Shown here: piece by piece, positions 8,555-17,630 of the stretch
Numbering within the stretch: position 1 is the stretch's first letter
Layout of the letters: each line of letters opens with the position of its first letter
From: Caballeronia sordidicola
GTDB lineage: Bacteria; Pseudomonadota; Gammaproteobacteria; Burkholderiales; Burkholderiaceae
Assembly: GCF_001544455.2 (NCBI RefSeq)
Contig: NZ_FCOC02000023.1
Span: 34,170-98,169 of the forward strand
DNA: 64,000 nt
Direction: 5' to 3'
The notes under the pieces: generated by a model
The model's database searches: none
What the model was told of the DNA's origin: nothing
Seen by the model: the letters and a program-made list of their open reading frames with translations, nothing else
Program-made: the position numbers and the translations under genes

Positions 8555-8751
8555 AAACCCGGATTACGTTCCGGTTACGTGATCACCCGTTTCGGTCCCG
8601 TGATCGCTCATTCCGGCATCGTGATCACGCGTTTCGGAAACCTGTGATCAGCGATCACGATCAACCGAAACGGATGATCACGATCATTCGGAATCCGTGA
8701 TCACGATCCGCCGAAATGCGTGATCACGTTCGCCGAAATACGCACTACCGG
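8555..8751. repeat. Right end of IS21 with array of TGATCA/TTTCGG repeats and target duplication
   Basis: About six copies of a unit close to GTGATCACG followed by an 'NNNTTTCGG'-type motif, in both orientations, fill the ~190 bases upstream of istA. The outermost copy is the terminal inverted repeat and ends at 8744. The 7-bp duplication CTACCGG follows at 8745-8751. IS21 ends usually carry several such repeats as transposase binding sites. Confidence 0.85.
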
Positions 8752-8887
8752 CGCTTAGTCGGTCAGCCCGGCCGGTCCGGAAGCGGATTTATCGGTGCGT
8801 GCCATGCGGACCTGATGCCGTCGGTGCTCTCGCACGACTTCGAGTGCGCCTTTGACAGGACGTCTTGCGCGGTGCAGACGATCCGTT

Positions 8888-9268
8888 TTATTCGGCTCGC
8901 GAAAACGCCCTCACGCGCGAGCGAATCTGTTCAAGCTCGCCAGTTGTGTACGGGCGCTGTTCGGCGTCGATTGCTTGCTGATAAGCCGCGCCGTCTGGCA
9001 GGCGGCTTAGGAGCGCATGTATTTCGCTGGTCATCGTATGCTGGGCGGGTTCGAATGAATACAGGCGCAGCTTCTTCTCGCCGCGTTCATACATGAGCCA
9101 AGTGCACGTCGCAAACACGACTACGATGATAATTTCCTGAAGACAGAGGATTAGAGTAACTGGAAGGTTCCAAGCTTCCAGCATGACGATCGCAAGTACT
9201 CCGGCTATGGCAAGCGTGACCGTTGCTGCAAGGAGGCCGCGGACGTCGGCGACCAGTTTGTGTCGCAT
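8888..9268 (-). CDS. Two-helix inner-membrane protein of unknown function, possibly the C-terminal half of a frameshifted gene
   Basis: 126 residues with two membrane helices (LLAATVTLAIAGVLAIVML and LPVTLILCLQEIIIVVVFAT) and a cytoplasmic C-terminal tail. The frame is open further upstream without a start (VDNIFTRDHMRHK). An overlapping frame to 9441 (TTG start, reading AVSDSAGSLVHQINNFTV) could be its N-terminus if one base is lost near 9297. This would fit the frameshifts seen in other small genes here, but is not proven. No named family is recognised. Confidence 0.55.
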   Translation of the reverse strand: MRHKLVADVRGLLAATVTLAIAGVLAIVMLEAWNLPVTLILCLQEIIIVVVFATCTWLMYERGEKKLRLYSFEPAQHTMTSEIHALLSRLPDGAAYQQAIDAEQRPYTTGELEQIRSRVRAFSRAE

Positions 9269-9486
9269 ATGGTCGCGAGTGAAGATATTATCGACGCAAC
9301 GGTGAAGTTATTAATTTGGTGTACGAGTGAGCCAGCTGAATCGCTAACGGCCTCAACATCTTCATGGATAAATCGGGATTTCTCTTCCTCTCGAATTGCG
9401 CGCTTGGCGTGGTTGCCGCCTACGTCATTCCGGATCGTCAATCAAACGAAGTGGGCTGGTCGCATCGCAATTTAGCATCCGATCCA

Positions 9487-11277
9487 CTATTGAAACTGAT
9501 AAGAAAACGTTGCGTTGATGCGAGGGTTGCGCGATGCGCTTTCAATTGGAGCGGCGCCGACGGGCTTGGCTACGGACAAATCCAGGCTGTAATATCGTGC
9601 ATCACAGATGCGAAATCCCGCGCCCACCGATGCCAGTCTGCTCGATTGCGCCGTGGTGCCATGCAGGTACACGCGGGCGGTATCAATGATGAGATATGGC
9701 GTGATCGTCTTGAGGTAGGCGAATGCGAGGGGAACAGGACGGTTGATCTCTGCCGAGACAGCCCAGCCCGAGTCGCCCGACACCTCGCCTGGCTGATATC
9801 CGAGTGCAAAACGTTGCGCCCCAAACGCAATCTGCTCCGACGTTGGCAAAGAGTCAGCACTATATTGACCGGTCGCAGCGACGACCGTACCGATTTTGAA
9901 CGGCCATTCGTTGCTTTGCGACGCCGTTGCACCCGTACGCAAGAAGGTGAGCGAAACCGGATTCTGGGTAAGCACGCCCGCAATGTTGGTGTCAGCTGCC
10001 TTCGATGCACCGAGCACGTTGAACGCTTTTGCCACGTTTAAGCTTGCGCGTCTGACGACACCCGGTTCCGCGCTGGTGAAATCGAGCTGCAGTGCACTCA
10101 CGCGTACTTGGGATCGCTGGTCGATTTGCGCACCGGTGATGGTGTTTTTGAACCGATCCTCGTTGCTCGAGGCATATGCGCTGGCCGTGCCGATCAAGCT
10201 TCTTGAATTACTCAGAATGAATGGGTACGACGCCGATATGCTTGCCCTGTCGTTGACAACGGTACGCTCAACATAAGATGGCAGGCCCGGGTTATCCGAC
10301 GGGTGTCCGTAGTAATGTGATGCATCAACCTTGGCAATGAAACCATCGGTACCAATCGGCAATGCGGCGCTCACCGCGTAATACGTCTGGTCATCGCGGC
10401 CCTTCGGAAAGAGTCCCGAGACGCCAAGCGTTTCTCCAACGCCCAGCATCTCGTTCTCCGTTGCGCTGACAATCCCTTGCACGCCCGGGTGGTTCAGATC
10501 GATGCCGGTGGCAAATGTGAAGGGCTGGCGTTCGACATCGAGCGCGAGTGTTGCGGCCCCGTCAGTGTTTTGTGGTGGTGCAACGGTGGCGGCGATTTTT
10601 ACACCAGGCACGAGTCCCAGTACATTGATATAGCGTTCAAAGCTCGCCTGGCGAAGCGGGCGGTCCGCGCGAATGCGTTCGGCGAGCGCGCGAATGCGCT
10701 TTTCGGCCGCGCCAGGCTGACCGTTTATCTCAATGCGTTCGACGTATCCTTCCACCACCGTGATACGCACCACGCCGTTTTGGAAAGTCTGCGCGGGTAC
10801 GAAAGCAAAGGAGAGGGCGTAGCCTTTTTGCTTGTACAGTTTCGTTACGCCGTCTGCGGCCTTGATCAGATCGACGATTTTGATCGCTTGACCAACCAGG
10901 GGGGCGAACCGCTGCGCAACTTGACCAAATGGGATAGCGTGCACGCCTTCGATCTGGACCCTTGACGGCGTGATCGGACGCTCAAGGAGAGCTTGAAGTT
11001 GAGGTGCTTGGGGTTGCACGTCTACAGTCACGCTTGGGGCGCCGCGAGGAGCATTCACCTGTGGCAAGGCTTCGAGCGGGTTGCCTGCGCTTGGCGGACG
11101 GACGGGGGGTGCATTTTGCGAGTGCGCAGGACGAAAGGTCATTGCCGCGAACAGCAATGCCCATGTTAATTCTTTGCGAATCAAAGCACGGCCCCTCGGG
11201 AAGACGGTTCTTTTTTTGTACGAACTGCGCCCGGCAGGGGCGCCTACGGGCGAGCGCAGCGCCGCACTCGTCGTCAA
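9487..11277 (-). CDS. Two-partner-secretion outer-membrane transporter (ShlB/FhaC/HecB family)
   Basis: About 596 residues. After a signal-like segment (ELTWALLFAAMTFRPAHSQ) comes a Pro-rich linker, a POTRA_2 domain (RVQIEGVHAIPFGQVAQRFA, then LYKQKGYALSFAFVPAQTF), a second POTRA region (GLVPGVKIAATV) and the 16-strand beta barrel to the terminal aromatic motif FSYQFQ, typical of Omp85-type barrels. TpsB proteins export a large TpsA partner across the outer membrane. The start is uncertain: TTG at 11277, or TTG at 11187 (LIRKELTW), which would place the signal peptide at the N-terminus. No TpsA gene is adjacent. The next gene upstream encodes a Gly-rich lipoprotein. Confidence 0.88.
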   Translation of the reverse strand: MTTSAALRSPVGAPAGRSSYKKRTVFPRGRALIRKELTWALLFAAMTFRPAHSQNAPPVRPPSAGNPLEALPQVNAPRGAPSVTVDVQPQAPQLQALLERPITPSRVQIEGVHAIPFGQVAQRFAPLVGQAIKIVDLIKAADGVTKLYKQKGYALSFAFVPAQTFQNGVVRITVVEGYVERIEINGQPGAAEKRIRALAERIRADRPLRQASFERYINVLGLVPGVKIAATVAPPQNTDGAATLALDVERQPFTFATGIDLNHPGVQGIVSATENEMLGVGETLGVSGLFPKGRDDQTYYAVSAALPIGTDGFIAKVDASHYYGHPSDNPGLPSYVERTVVNDRASISASYPFILSNSRSLIGTASAYASSNEDRFKNTITGAQIDQRSQVRVSALQLDFTSAEPGVVRRASLNVAKAFNVLGASKAADTNIAGVLTQNPVSLTFLRTGATASQSNEWPFKIGTVVAATGQYSADSLPTSEQIAFGAQRFALGYQPGEVSGDSGWAVSAEINRPVPLAFAYLKTITPYLIIDTARVYLHGTTAQSSRLASVGAGFRICDARYYSLDLSVAKPVGAAPIESASRNPRINATFSYQFQ

Positions 11278-11427
11278 TGTTCATCAACACAAAGACGTCG
11301 GTTTGCATAAGCGGGTGCTTGAACAAACGCCGACTCAGAGTGAATCCGCAAGACTCCACCCATGCAAGGTGAAAGTCTTACGGCGTTCACTCCGAGCAGC
11401 CGCTGCACGAGCGTATCTTAGAGCGCT

Positions 11428-13053
11428 CTAGTGAGCCCGCCCGCCGAGGAGCGACCCGACACCGCCCAGTACCGAGCCAATGACGCCTGGCTGCGAACCC
11501 GGTGTGCTTCCCCCCGAGCTAGAGGCAAGGCCCGCGCCAATACTAACGACGCCTGGCACCCCGACGCCTACGCCTGCCACTGGCGTTCTCGCACCGGTCG
11601 CCGATCCGGGCGAGCCCGCCCCAACGCCCACACCGACCGGTCCGGTCGCCGGCGTACCGAGGCCGGCTAAGACCGTGAGCCCGCCAGGCGCCGCACCACC
11701 CGCGCTTGTAGGTGTGCCTGACAGTCCGCCCGCCGCACTGCCAACTGCGCTTGTCAAACCACCTACGGCCCCTGTAACAGGCGCGAGCGGTCCTGGACGT
11801 CCCTGCGTCCCGCCGGCAGAACCGAGCGTGCTGGCAACGCCTCCGACCGCTCCTGTGATGGGGGCGAGCGGTCCTGCCCCCGGTGTACTCGTTACGCCAG
11901 AAAGGACGCCGGCGACGGGCGTGAGCGGTGTCGTACCGGGCGTTCCGCTCACCAGGCCGCCCGTTGAGGCGATAGTTGTGCCGGTGCTTGAGAATACGCC
12001 GCCTAAGCCTGTCGTGAGAGCGCCATTGCCCGTAGACGACAGTGTCTGTCCGGCCGAATTCAACCTGCCGCCGAGGCTTGTCAACAAGTAGTTTGCGGGC
12101 GCGCCTATGCCGGTCGCAGCGCCAACGGTTTGCGTAGTGGAACCGACGACCGAGGTAATCGGTGTGATCGCACTGCTCGCGCCCTGCGTGACATTTTGAA
12201 CAAGCCCCGTCGATAGGACCGGGTCCAGTGCCCCGCCGGTACGCGTCACGGTCCGACCGAGCTGACTCACTACACCGCCTGTGTCTGTCGTGATCGGTGC
12301 AATAGGAGCAAGCGTCCCCGTCCCGACGCTGCTGACAAGATCCCCCGCGCTGCTCACCGCACGGCCCGTGTCCTGCACGACGCCACTCGTGCTTACCACG
12401 GTGGTACCAAGCGGATTCGATGTCGAGCCGATTTGACCCAGTCCTTGCGACACGCCGTCGCCAAGCGTCGAGACAGCGGCGCCCGCGTGGCTCACTATGC
12501 CGCCCGCAGCTTGCGTGGTGGTTGGATTAATGCCTGCAAGGGTGGTCGAGCCTACCGCGGAGCCCAAGCCACTTGCGGCGTCACCGACTGACGAGACAAT
12601 GCCGCCCGCAGAATGCGCGACTGCGGCAACAGGCGTTACCACGCTGCCGCCTGGCGTATTGCCGCCCCCGTTGCTTCCCCCTGCGGCACCGCCACTGCCG
12701 CCTCCTGAATTTCCATTGCCACCCGCTCCGGCCGCTCCCCCGGCGACCGTGCTGCCGCCTGTTCCCGATGCTCCACCCGAAGTACCCGCGTTGCCCGTAC
12801 CCGCAGCACCGCCGCCGCTTGCCGTTGAAGTATCGCCCCCAGCGCCGGCGCCTGATCCGCTGGTGCCGCCCGAGCTTGAAGAGGGGCCTGACGCAGTGTC
12901 AGTACCGTCACCGGTTGAGATTGCCCCCGAACTGCCCATCTGTCTGCTGGTGGACCCGGAGCCACCACACGCGCCAAGCGCGAGAAGGGCAGCCACGCTC
13001 GTTGCTACAATAGTGAGGCGCAGCGCGCCCCTTTGCATGCCTTTGGTCTTCAT
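11428..13053 (-). CDS. Gly/Ser/Thr-rich repetitive lipoprotein (collagen-like type)
   Basis: About 541 residues from the ATG at 13053 (GAGGG upstream), beginning MKTKGMQRGALRLTIVATSV with lipobox LGAC, so it is lipid-anchored. Residues ~30-140 are a low-complexity Gly/Ser/Ala/Thr linker. The rest repeats units like AGGIVSSVGDAASGLGSAVG and later GTTPLTPVAGVLSGVTSTPG about every 35-50 residues. Such proteins are often annotated as collagen-like or triple-helix-repeat proteins, though strict Gly-X-Y periodicity is not seen. It lies upstream of the TpsB gene on the same strand and downstream of a c-di-GMP enzyme, so a surface or biofilm role is plausible but inferred. Long antisense frames are shadows of the repeats. 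Confidence 0.75.
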   Translation of the reverse strand: MKTKGMQRGALRLTIVATSVAALLALGACGGSGSTSRQMGSSGAISTGDGTDTASGPSSSSGGTSGSGAGAGGDTSTASGGGAAGTGNAGTSGGASGTGGSTVAGGAAGAGGNGNSGGGSGGAAGGSNGGGNTPGGSVVTPVAAVAHSAGGIVSSVGDAASGLGSAVGSTTLAGINPTTTQAAGGIVSHAGAAVSTLGDGVSQGLGQIGSTSNPLGTTVVSTSGVVQDTGRAVSSAGDLVSSVGTGTLAPIAPITTDTGGVVSQLGRTVTRTGGALDPVLSTGLVQNVTQGASSAITPITSVVGSTTQTVGAATGIGAPANYLLTSLGGRLNSAGQTLSSTGNGALTTGLGGVFSSTGTTIASTGGLVSGTPGTTPLTPVAGVLSGVTSTPGAGPLAPITGAVGGVASTLGSAGGTQGRPGPLAPVTGAVGGLTSAVGSAAGGLSGTPTSAGGAAPGGLTVLAGLGTPATGPVGVGVGAGSPGSATGARTPVAGVGVGVPGVVSIGAGLASSSGGSTPGSQPGVIGSVLGGVGSLLGGRAH

Positions 13054-13530
13054 AACACCCTCGAATGTTCTATTTAGATGGCCGTGGTATTTCACTGGTC
13101 GATTAACGGTAGTGACGTGTCCCAATCCGTTCTCGACTCTGTCGCTGGTATTAAATGCGTAAATCGTTCCGCCTAATTGCGGTTAGATCTTGAGTGCAGT
13201 AACTTTGAATGTTTTCAATAGGCGTCCTCCATTAATCTGACGTGTGGTTCAGTTCATGTATTTATAAATGATTTAAATGACGAAATCCATTGCCGTAGGT
13301 AGATCCACAACACGTGTTAACCCGTAATCTTTTTTGTCCGAAAGCGCAGGATGCCGAAAGAGACGCAGCTCGGTCGGTAGTGGATTACAGACACGCAATG
13401 GTCCTCGTTAGTCCGGTGGCGAAAGCAGTAATACGAGGACTTATCACGAACGCTTTTCTGTAAAAGCTACCGTCGGAGCTAAAAGGCGTCGAGCGTTATG
13501 TAGCGAAAGTTTATACGTGAGAGAAAGTGG
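13054..13530. promoter_or_regulatory. Intergenic region upstream of the lipoprotein gene
   Basis: About 480 bases, less GC-rich than the flanking genes. It holds the ribosome binding site of the lipoprotein and presumably its promoter. No gene-like frame and no clear hairpin terminator were identified. Confidence 0.4.
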
Positions 13531-15687
13531 TTATTCCGAAAGGCCGAATTGGCGGGCAAATTCCGAGGCTGGCATTGGTCGACCGAATAAATAGCCTTGT
13601 GCCGTTTCGCAGCCTTTCTTGCGCAAGCGCGCGCTTTGCTCTTCTGTTTCCACGCCCTCGGCGATGACCTCCAACCCAAAGCTGTGGCCAAGATAAAGGA
13701 TGGCTCGAACGATCGCCGCGTCGGCGCTCGACTCGCACATTCCCCGAACGAAGGTCTGATCGATCTTGAGCTTCGTCAGGGGATAGCGCTTCAACATGCT
13801 CAGTGAAGCGTAGCCCGTCCCGTAGTCATCGAATGCAATCCCCACCCCGTCGTCGCGAAGCTCCCGCAGGGGTCCGATCATCTGGTCGTCGTGACGCAGG
13901 ATGATGTTTTCGGTAATCTCCAGCTCCAAGGCTGACGCGGGGAGTCCCGTTTCGATCAGCGCCGCGCGGACCCTGCTGGCGAGATCGCCTGTGCGAAACT
14001 GGGCGCCAAAAAGATTGACGCCCATTCGGAATTCAGGCGAGCCGTGTGCGCGCCACCGAGCGGCTTGATTGCACGCGGTTCGAATGATCCAGTCGCCCAT
14101 TCGAGGAGCAAGATACCCGGCCTCCAAGGCGGAAAGAAACGCGCCGGGACCGAGCAACCCCTTTTCAGGGTGACGCCATCGCAGCAACGCTTCAGCGCCG
14201 ATTAGCGCGCCATCAGAGAGCCTAACTTGTGGCTGGTAATAAAGCTCAAATTCATGGTGTTCGAAGGCCCTCAGTACCTCACTCTGATAGGCTCGCTTGT
14301 CGGTCGCCGCTTCGCGCAGTCCTGTCTTATAGAAACGGTGGCAGTGCCGGCCTTCGGCTTTGGCCTGGTAGAGGGCCAAGTCCGCACTGGACAGCAACTC
14401 CCGCACGCTCGACCCATGCTCCGGACACATCGCAATGCCAACGCTTGCACCGATGTTGATTGCCTGCCCATCAACAGTAAGGATGCGCGATAGAGATTCG
14501 ATAACGGTGTCGGCGATTTCGGCCGCACGGGAGGCACTGACCAGACCCGGAATGAGGATGGAGAATTCGTCGCCGCCCATGCGCGCGAGCGTATCAAGAG
14601 CCCGCACCGACGATTCCAGACGACGAGCCACGGTTACTAAAACGGCGTCACCCGCGGAGTGGCCCAGGCTGTCGTTGACATCCTTGAATCCGTCAAGATC
14701 GACCATCATGACGCAAGCAGCGCTTTGATCGCTTAGTGTCTGTTCCACGCGAGACCTGAACATCGTGCGGTTGGCCAATCCAGTCAAGGAGTCGATGTGG
14801 GCAAGCTGGAATAGTCGTTCTTCGTTGGTACGGCGCTCGGTAATGTCGCGCAAGATCGCGCCGAAACTCGGGCGTCCGTTCTCTCGCCACATGGAGGCGG
14901 ACAACTCGACAGGAATACTGGCGCCGCTCGCAGCATGAACGTTGAGTTCGATGGTGCGTCCCTCGATCAAGGACGCGCCCGCTGTCGCTAATTCGTGTAC
15001 CCGATTAATCAATTCCTGGGGAGCGATGAGATCGATGCTGCGCCCGAGGATATTTTCCGCGCGATAGCCGAGCAACCGATCGGCTGCGGGGTTCCAGAAG
15101 GTCACCAAGCCCTGCTGATCCGCACAGATAATCGCGTCCGGAGACGTCGCGGCAATGTTCTCAAAGCGGGACTGACTTGAGCGGCGGGCAAATTCCAGGC
15201 GGCGAACCTCGAGCTTGTCGAGCACAAGCGCAGCGAGCTCTGAGAGATTGCGACGCTCGCTATTACTAAATGCGTCTCTCGGTTCGGTGTCGATCAGGCA
15301 GAGCGTGCCCAGCGCATAGCCGAGCGTGTTGCGAAGCGGCGCACCGGCGTAAAACCGTATGTGCGGTTCACCGGTAACCAGGGCATTATTACAAAAGCGG
15401 GAATCCTTCTGGGCATCGAGGATGACCATGATCTCGTCGCGCAGGATCGCATGGGCGCAGAACGAGACGTCGCGGGATGTCTGGCATACGTTGAGTCCCA
15501 CACTCGCGGCGAACAACTGGCGCTGGGCATCAACCAGTGAGACAAGCGCGACCGGCACGCGGAAGATGCTTTGGGCCAAGTGAACAAGGCGATCAAAGCC
15601 CGGGTCGCCGAGTGTCGCGTCGATCGAGTATTCGCGAAGCGATGCAAGTCTCGCTTCTTCGTCAGAGCCAATTAATGTGGAGTCCAT
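13531..15687 (-). CDS. GAF-PAS-GGDEF-EAL cyclic-di-GMP signalling protein
   Basis: 718 residues. An N-terminal GAF domain (about 20-170) is followed by a PAS domain (about 180-290, FENIAATSPDAIICADQQGL), a GGDEF domain (RMGGDEFSIL, intact active site) and an EAL domain (IGAEALLRW, LELEITENI, FDDYGTGYASLSMLKRYPL, KIDQTFVRG). Both the diguanylate cyclase and phosphodiesterase motifs are complete, so it could make or degrade c-di-GMP; which one dominates cannot be told. The GAF domain contains the sequence SRDVSFCAHAI common in this subgroup. No transmembrane segment is seen, so it is cytoplasmic. The start follows from the family-like N-terminus. Confidence 0.93.
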   Translation of the reverse strand: MDSTLIGSDEEARLASLREYSIDATLGDPGFDRLVHLAQSIFRVPVALVSLVDAQRQLFAASVGLNVCQTSRDVSFCAHAILRDEIMVILDAQKDSRFCNNALVTGEPHIRFYAGAPLRNTLGYALGTLCLIDTEPRDAFSNSERRNLSELAALVLDKLEVRRLEFARRSSQSRFENIAATSPDAIICADQQGLVTFWNPAADRLLGYRAENILGRSIDLIAPQELINRVHELATAGASLIEGRTIELNVHAASGASIPVELSASMWRENGRPSFGAILRDITERRTNEERLFQLAHIDSLTGLANRTMFRSRVEQTLSDQSAACVMMVDLDGFKDVNDSLGHSAGDAVLVTVARRLESSVRALDTLARMGGDEFSILIPGLVSASRAAEIADTVIESLSRILTVDGQAINIGASVGIAMCPEHGSSVRELLSSADLALYQAKAEGRHCHRFYKTGLREAATDKRAYQSEVLRAFEHHEFELYYQPQVRLSDGALIGAEALLRWRHPEKGLLGPGAFLSALEAGYLAPRMGDWIIRTACNQAARWRAHGSPEFRMGVNLFGAQFRTGDLASRVRAALIETGLPASALELEITENIILRHDDQMIGPLRELRDDGVGIAFDDYGTGYASLSMLKRYPLTKLKIDQTFVRGMCESSADAAIVRAILYLGHSFGLEVIAEGVETEEQSARLRKKGCETAQGYLFGRPMPASEFARQFGLSE

Positions 15688-15801
15688 GGCAGTTGTTCAC
15701 CTGCTTTGTAAGAATGAAGCTCATTTGGCGGTCTGGCTTCGCCGCGAAGTGGTGAATAGCCTGGACTTCTAGCGTTGATAACGGCGAAAAACGTTTGTGC
15801 T

Positions 15802-16002
15802 TTAGGCGCCGTGCCTCATATCAGGGGGCACCTTGGGGCGAGCGCTGCGGGACGATGGTGGCTTGTCGGGGCCCCAACCCGACGGATCGTGGTGCCACTC
15901 GTAGTCGTCGAGGTCGGCTTCGGCGCCGTGTTTGGGTACCAACCAGGCGAGAAACGTCGCAAGCACTATGACGCCGAGTATCACTATGACCTTGATCAAC
16001 AT
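15802..16002 (-). CDS. Small single-helix membrane protein
   Basis: 66 residues from the ATG at 16002, which has GGGGAAG upstream; a longer frame to 16059 lacks a good site. One N-terminal membrane helix (MLIKVIVILGVIVLATFLAW) is followed by an acidic, then basic and Pro-rich tail with DDYEWHHDPSGWG. Function unknown. Confidence 0.55.
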   Translation of the reverse strand: MLIKVIVILGVIVLATFLAWLVPKHGAEADLDDYEWHHDPSGWGPDKPPSSRSARPKVPPDMRHGA

Positions 16003-16185
16003 CGCTTCCCCGATTGTTGCCCATACGAAATCCGTAATTCGTATACAAAAAGAAAGCAAGTTTGATGCTAACGAGCTTCGGTGATAACCCTTTGTGCGCT
16101 CTTTGGGTCGTGCAAGGTTGGGAAGGCGGTAACGAGCGGCCGTCAGCGGCCCCCGATGGAGCCGCCGCGCTGCCGAGTCACGGCC

Positions 16186-16425
16186 TCACCACGCTGGCCG
16201 AAGTTCCCAAATCAGCGCGACCATCACCACGGCTGCAGCACCGACTAGGGCCACGCCGCCCGCGATGAGGAAATCGAGCGACGAAAACCGCTGCTCCCGA
16301 TTCCTCATTTCGTGAAGCAGGGGATTTAGGGATGTTTCCATCAATCGGACGGCGTGAGTTGTCCGCTTCGAGAACGGGCTCCTGAGATGCCGTCCCCGAC
16401 GTGAGGTTATTTTCTTCTCGGACAT
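16186..16425 (-). CDS. Possible small membrane protein
   Basis: 79 residues with a basic N-terminus (MSEKKITSRRGRHLRSPFSK) and one C-terminal membrane helix (FLIAGGVALVGAAAVVMVAL), a tail-anchored layout. No strong ribosome binding site is seen; a later in-frame ATG at 16341 could also be used. No family is recognised. Confidence 0.45.
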   Translation of the reverse strand: MSEKKITSRRGRHLRSPFSKRTTHAVRLMETSLNPLLHEMRNREQRFSSLDFLIAGGVALVGAAAVVMVALIWELRPAW

Positions 16426-16912
16426 GCCCGGCTGAGACGCTGAGAGCGGTGAAGTTCAAGCAGACAATTATGCAAGTTTTAGGCCGCCTAAACGAATGCC
16501 AGAGGCAATCCGTGCGCACGCGGCGGATGCAAGCCAGCATCTGCAAGGCGGGATTCGTGCGGGCGTACATATTTTTTGCAGGGCATGAACGACTTCAAGA
16601 GCCCTTTGCAAAGGACCTAAGCTTGGTGACTCATCACCTAGTCGACGATGTTTGCGTATGGGCCGTATCACGACGCCCGCGAAACAGGACAGGCATGACG
16701 AAGAAGTCTGCGACCCGATTAACACCGGCCGTGCGGTGGAAACCACGCCGGGAAGCTCGATGCATGAAACGGCAGGCACCCGAACTTATTAGCAGGGCTG
16801 CCCGGCAGTGTGGCTGTAGCCTGCGTCGGATTGCAGTCGAGGCGCAACACCGCTGGCAACATGGCTACAGATATTGGCGCTGAGCGAGACTCATTGACCC
16901 GTACCGGTCACA
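16426..16912. other. Region without a supported gene
   Basis: About 490 bases. Frames of 100-160 codons exist on both strands, but they lack ribosome binding sites and have the random-looking, Arg/Cys-rich composition of non-coding high-GC DNA. It may hold decayed gene remnants. Nothing specific is identified. Confidence 0.4.
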
Positions 16913-16987
16913 TTAATGGAAAATTAGATAGAGGATCACCAACACGATAACTGGAACCCCAAGCAACCAACCCAAAAGATACGGCAT
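16913..16987 (-). CDS. 24-residue hydrophobic membrane peptide
   Basis: A very short frame, ATG at 16987 to TAA at 16913-16915, preceded by AGGGAG at an ideal 8-base distance. The peptide starts MPYLLGWLLGVPVIVLVIL and is almost one membrane helix, ending LIFH. Short peptides of this kind (Pro-Tyr start, then a VPV hydrophobic core) occur in Burkholderia-type genomes as far as I recall. The ideal ribosome binding site is the main support. Function unknown. Confidence 0.55.
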   Translation of the reverse strand: MPYLLGWLLGVPVIVLVILYLIFH

Positions 16988-17116
16988 GTGTGTGCTCCCT
17001 ATTTGCTATTCATTGAATGTATGTACGTCGGTTGGCGCAGTAACTGCTATAAGTTCTCGCCGGCATCGTGTGGATCACTTCTCGCAAAACACGTTCCCAC
17101 CCCATCTACTTACGCT

Positions 17117-17416
17117 ATGGATGCCGAAATGAGAACTACTCTACGGTCTTCGATCGGCAACGCGGCAGTTATCGCTACTATGGCTTGGCTCCCAGCGCAT
17201 GCGATCGCTCAACCCTCTGCACCTCCGAAATCGGATAATGCGCCGAAAGGGGGCGTGGAGAGGCGCGCCATGGCTCATCCGCCGGTTGATGCGTCGAGTG
17301 ATACCGCTGCGGCGACTTCTTCGCCTATGCCAGCGCCCCCCGTCCGCGACCCCACCAATAGCGGGGAAAAACCACGGTCGCCAACACTTGATGCGCCTTT
17401 GGCTAAGCCTTATTAA
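17117..17416 (+). CDS. Small exported Pro/Ala-rich protein
   Basis: About 99 residues from ATG 17117, or 95 from ATG 17129. The second start gives a clean signal peptide (MRTTLRSSIGNAAVIATMAW, cleavage after AHAIA). The mature part is Pro/Ala/Ser-rich and probably disordered (QPSAPPKSDNAPKGG, then MPAPPVRDPTNSGEKP). Likely periplasmic. No family is recognised. Confidence 0.55.
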   Translation: MDAEMRTTLRSSIGNAAVIATMAWLPAHAIAQPSAPPKSDNAPKGGVERRAMAHPPVDASSDTAAATSSPMPAPPVRDPTNSGEKPRSPTLDAPLAKPY

Positions 17417-17630
17417 ACACCGCTCATGCAAGCGGCGAACAAACCAGCCAAACCCAGCGGTTGATTATCGGACCCAGGATGATTCCCACCCAGTCGCGAA
17501 GGTGATCGCCTTCCAGGTTTTCGTGGACAGAATTTCTGGGTTTGCCGTGGGTTCGGGCGGGAAAGGGGAGCCGGTCCTAAGCGCCGGTGGAAGGTTAATA
17601 ATGCCGGTTACCACATGAGCGGAGGGGCGG

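Larger units (their letters stand above)
2679..8744 (-). mobile_element. IS21-family insertion sequence carrying an internal RIT element
   Basis: Both ends begin TGCG(A/T)ATTTCGG when read inward, and both are flanked by the same 7 bases CTACCGG (2672-2678 and 8745-8751), a target duplication of the size expected for IS21. Inside, on the minus strand, are istA (intact) and istB, which is cut in two by a RIT element at 2921-6281. Removing the RIT gives a normal ~2.7-kb IS21-type element. The surviving target duplication shows that the IS21 insertion came as a unit and has not been rearranged since. Confidence 0.9.

Noticed and set aside
8580..8744. Possible CRISPR-like array
   Set aside because: Repeat units vary, lie in both orientations and have no unique spacers; they are IS21 end repeats.
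11480..13162. Long Pro-rich plus-strand frames opposite the lipoprotein gene
   Set aside because: They are antisense to Gly/Ala/Ser-rich repeats, which always give Pro/Ala-rich mirror frames; no ribosome binding sites.
16401..16883. 160-codon frame on the plus strand
   Set aside because: No ribosome binding site, no recognisable domain, overlaps the start of the small membrane gene.
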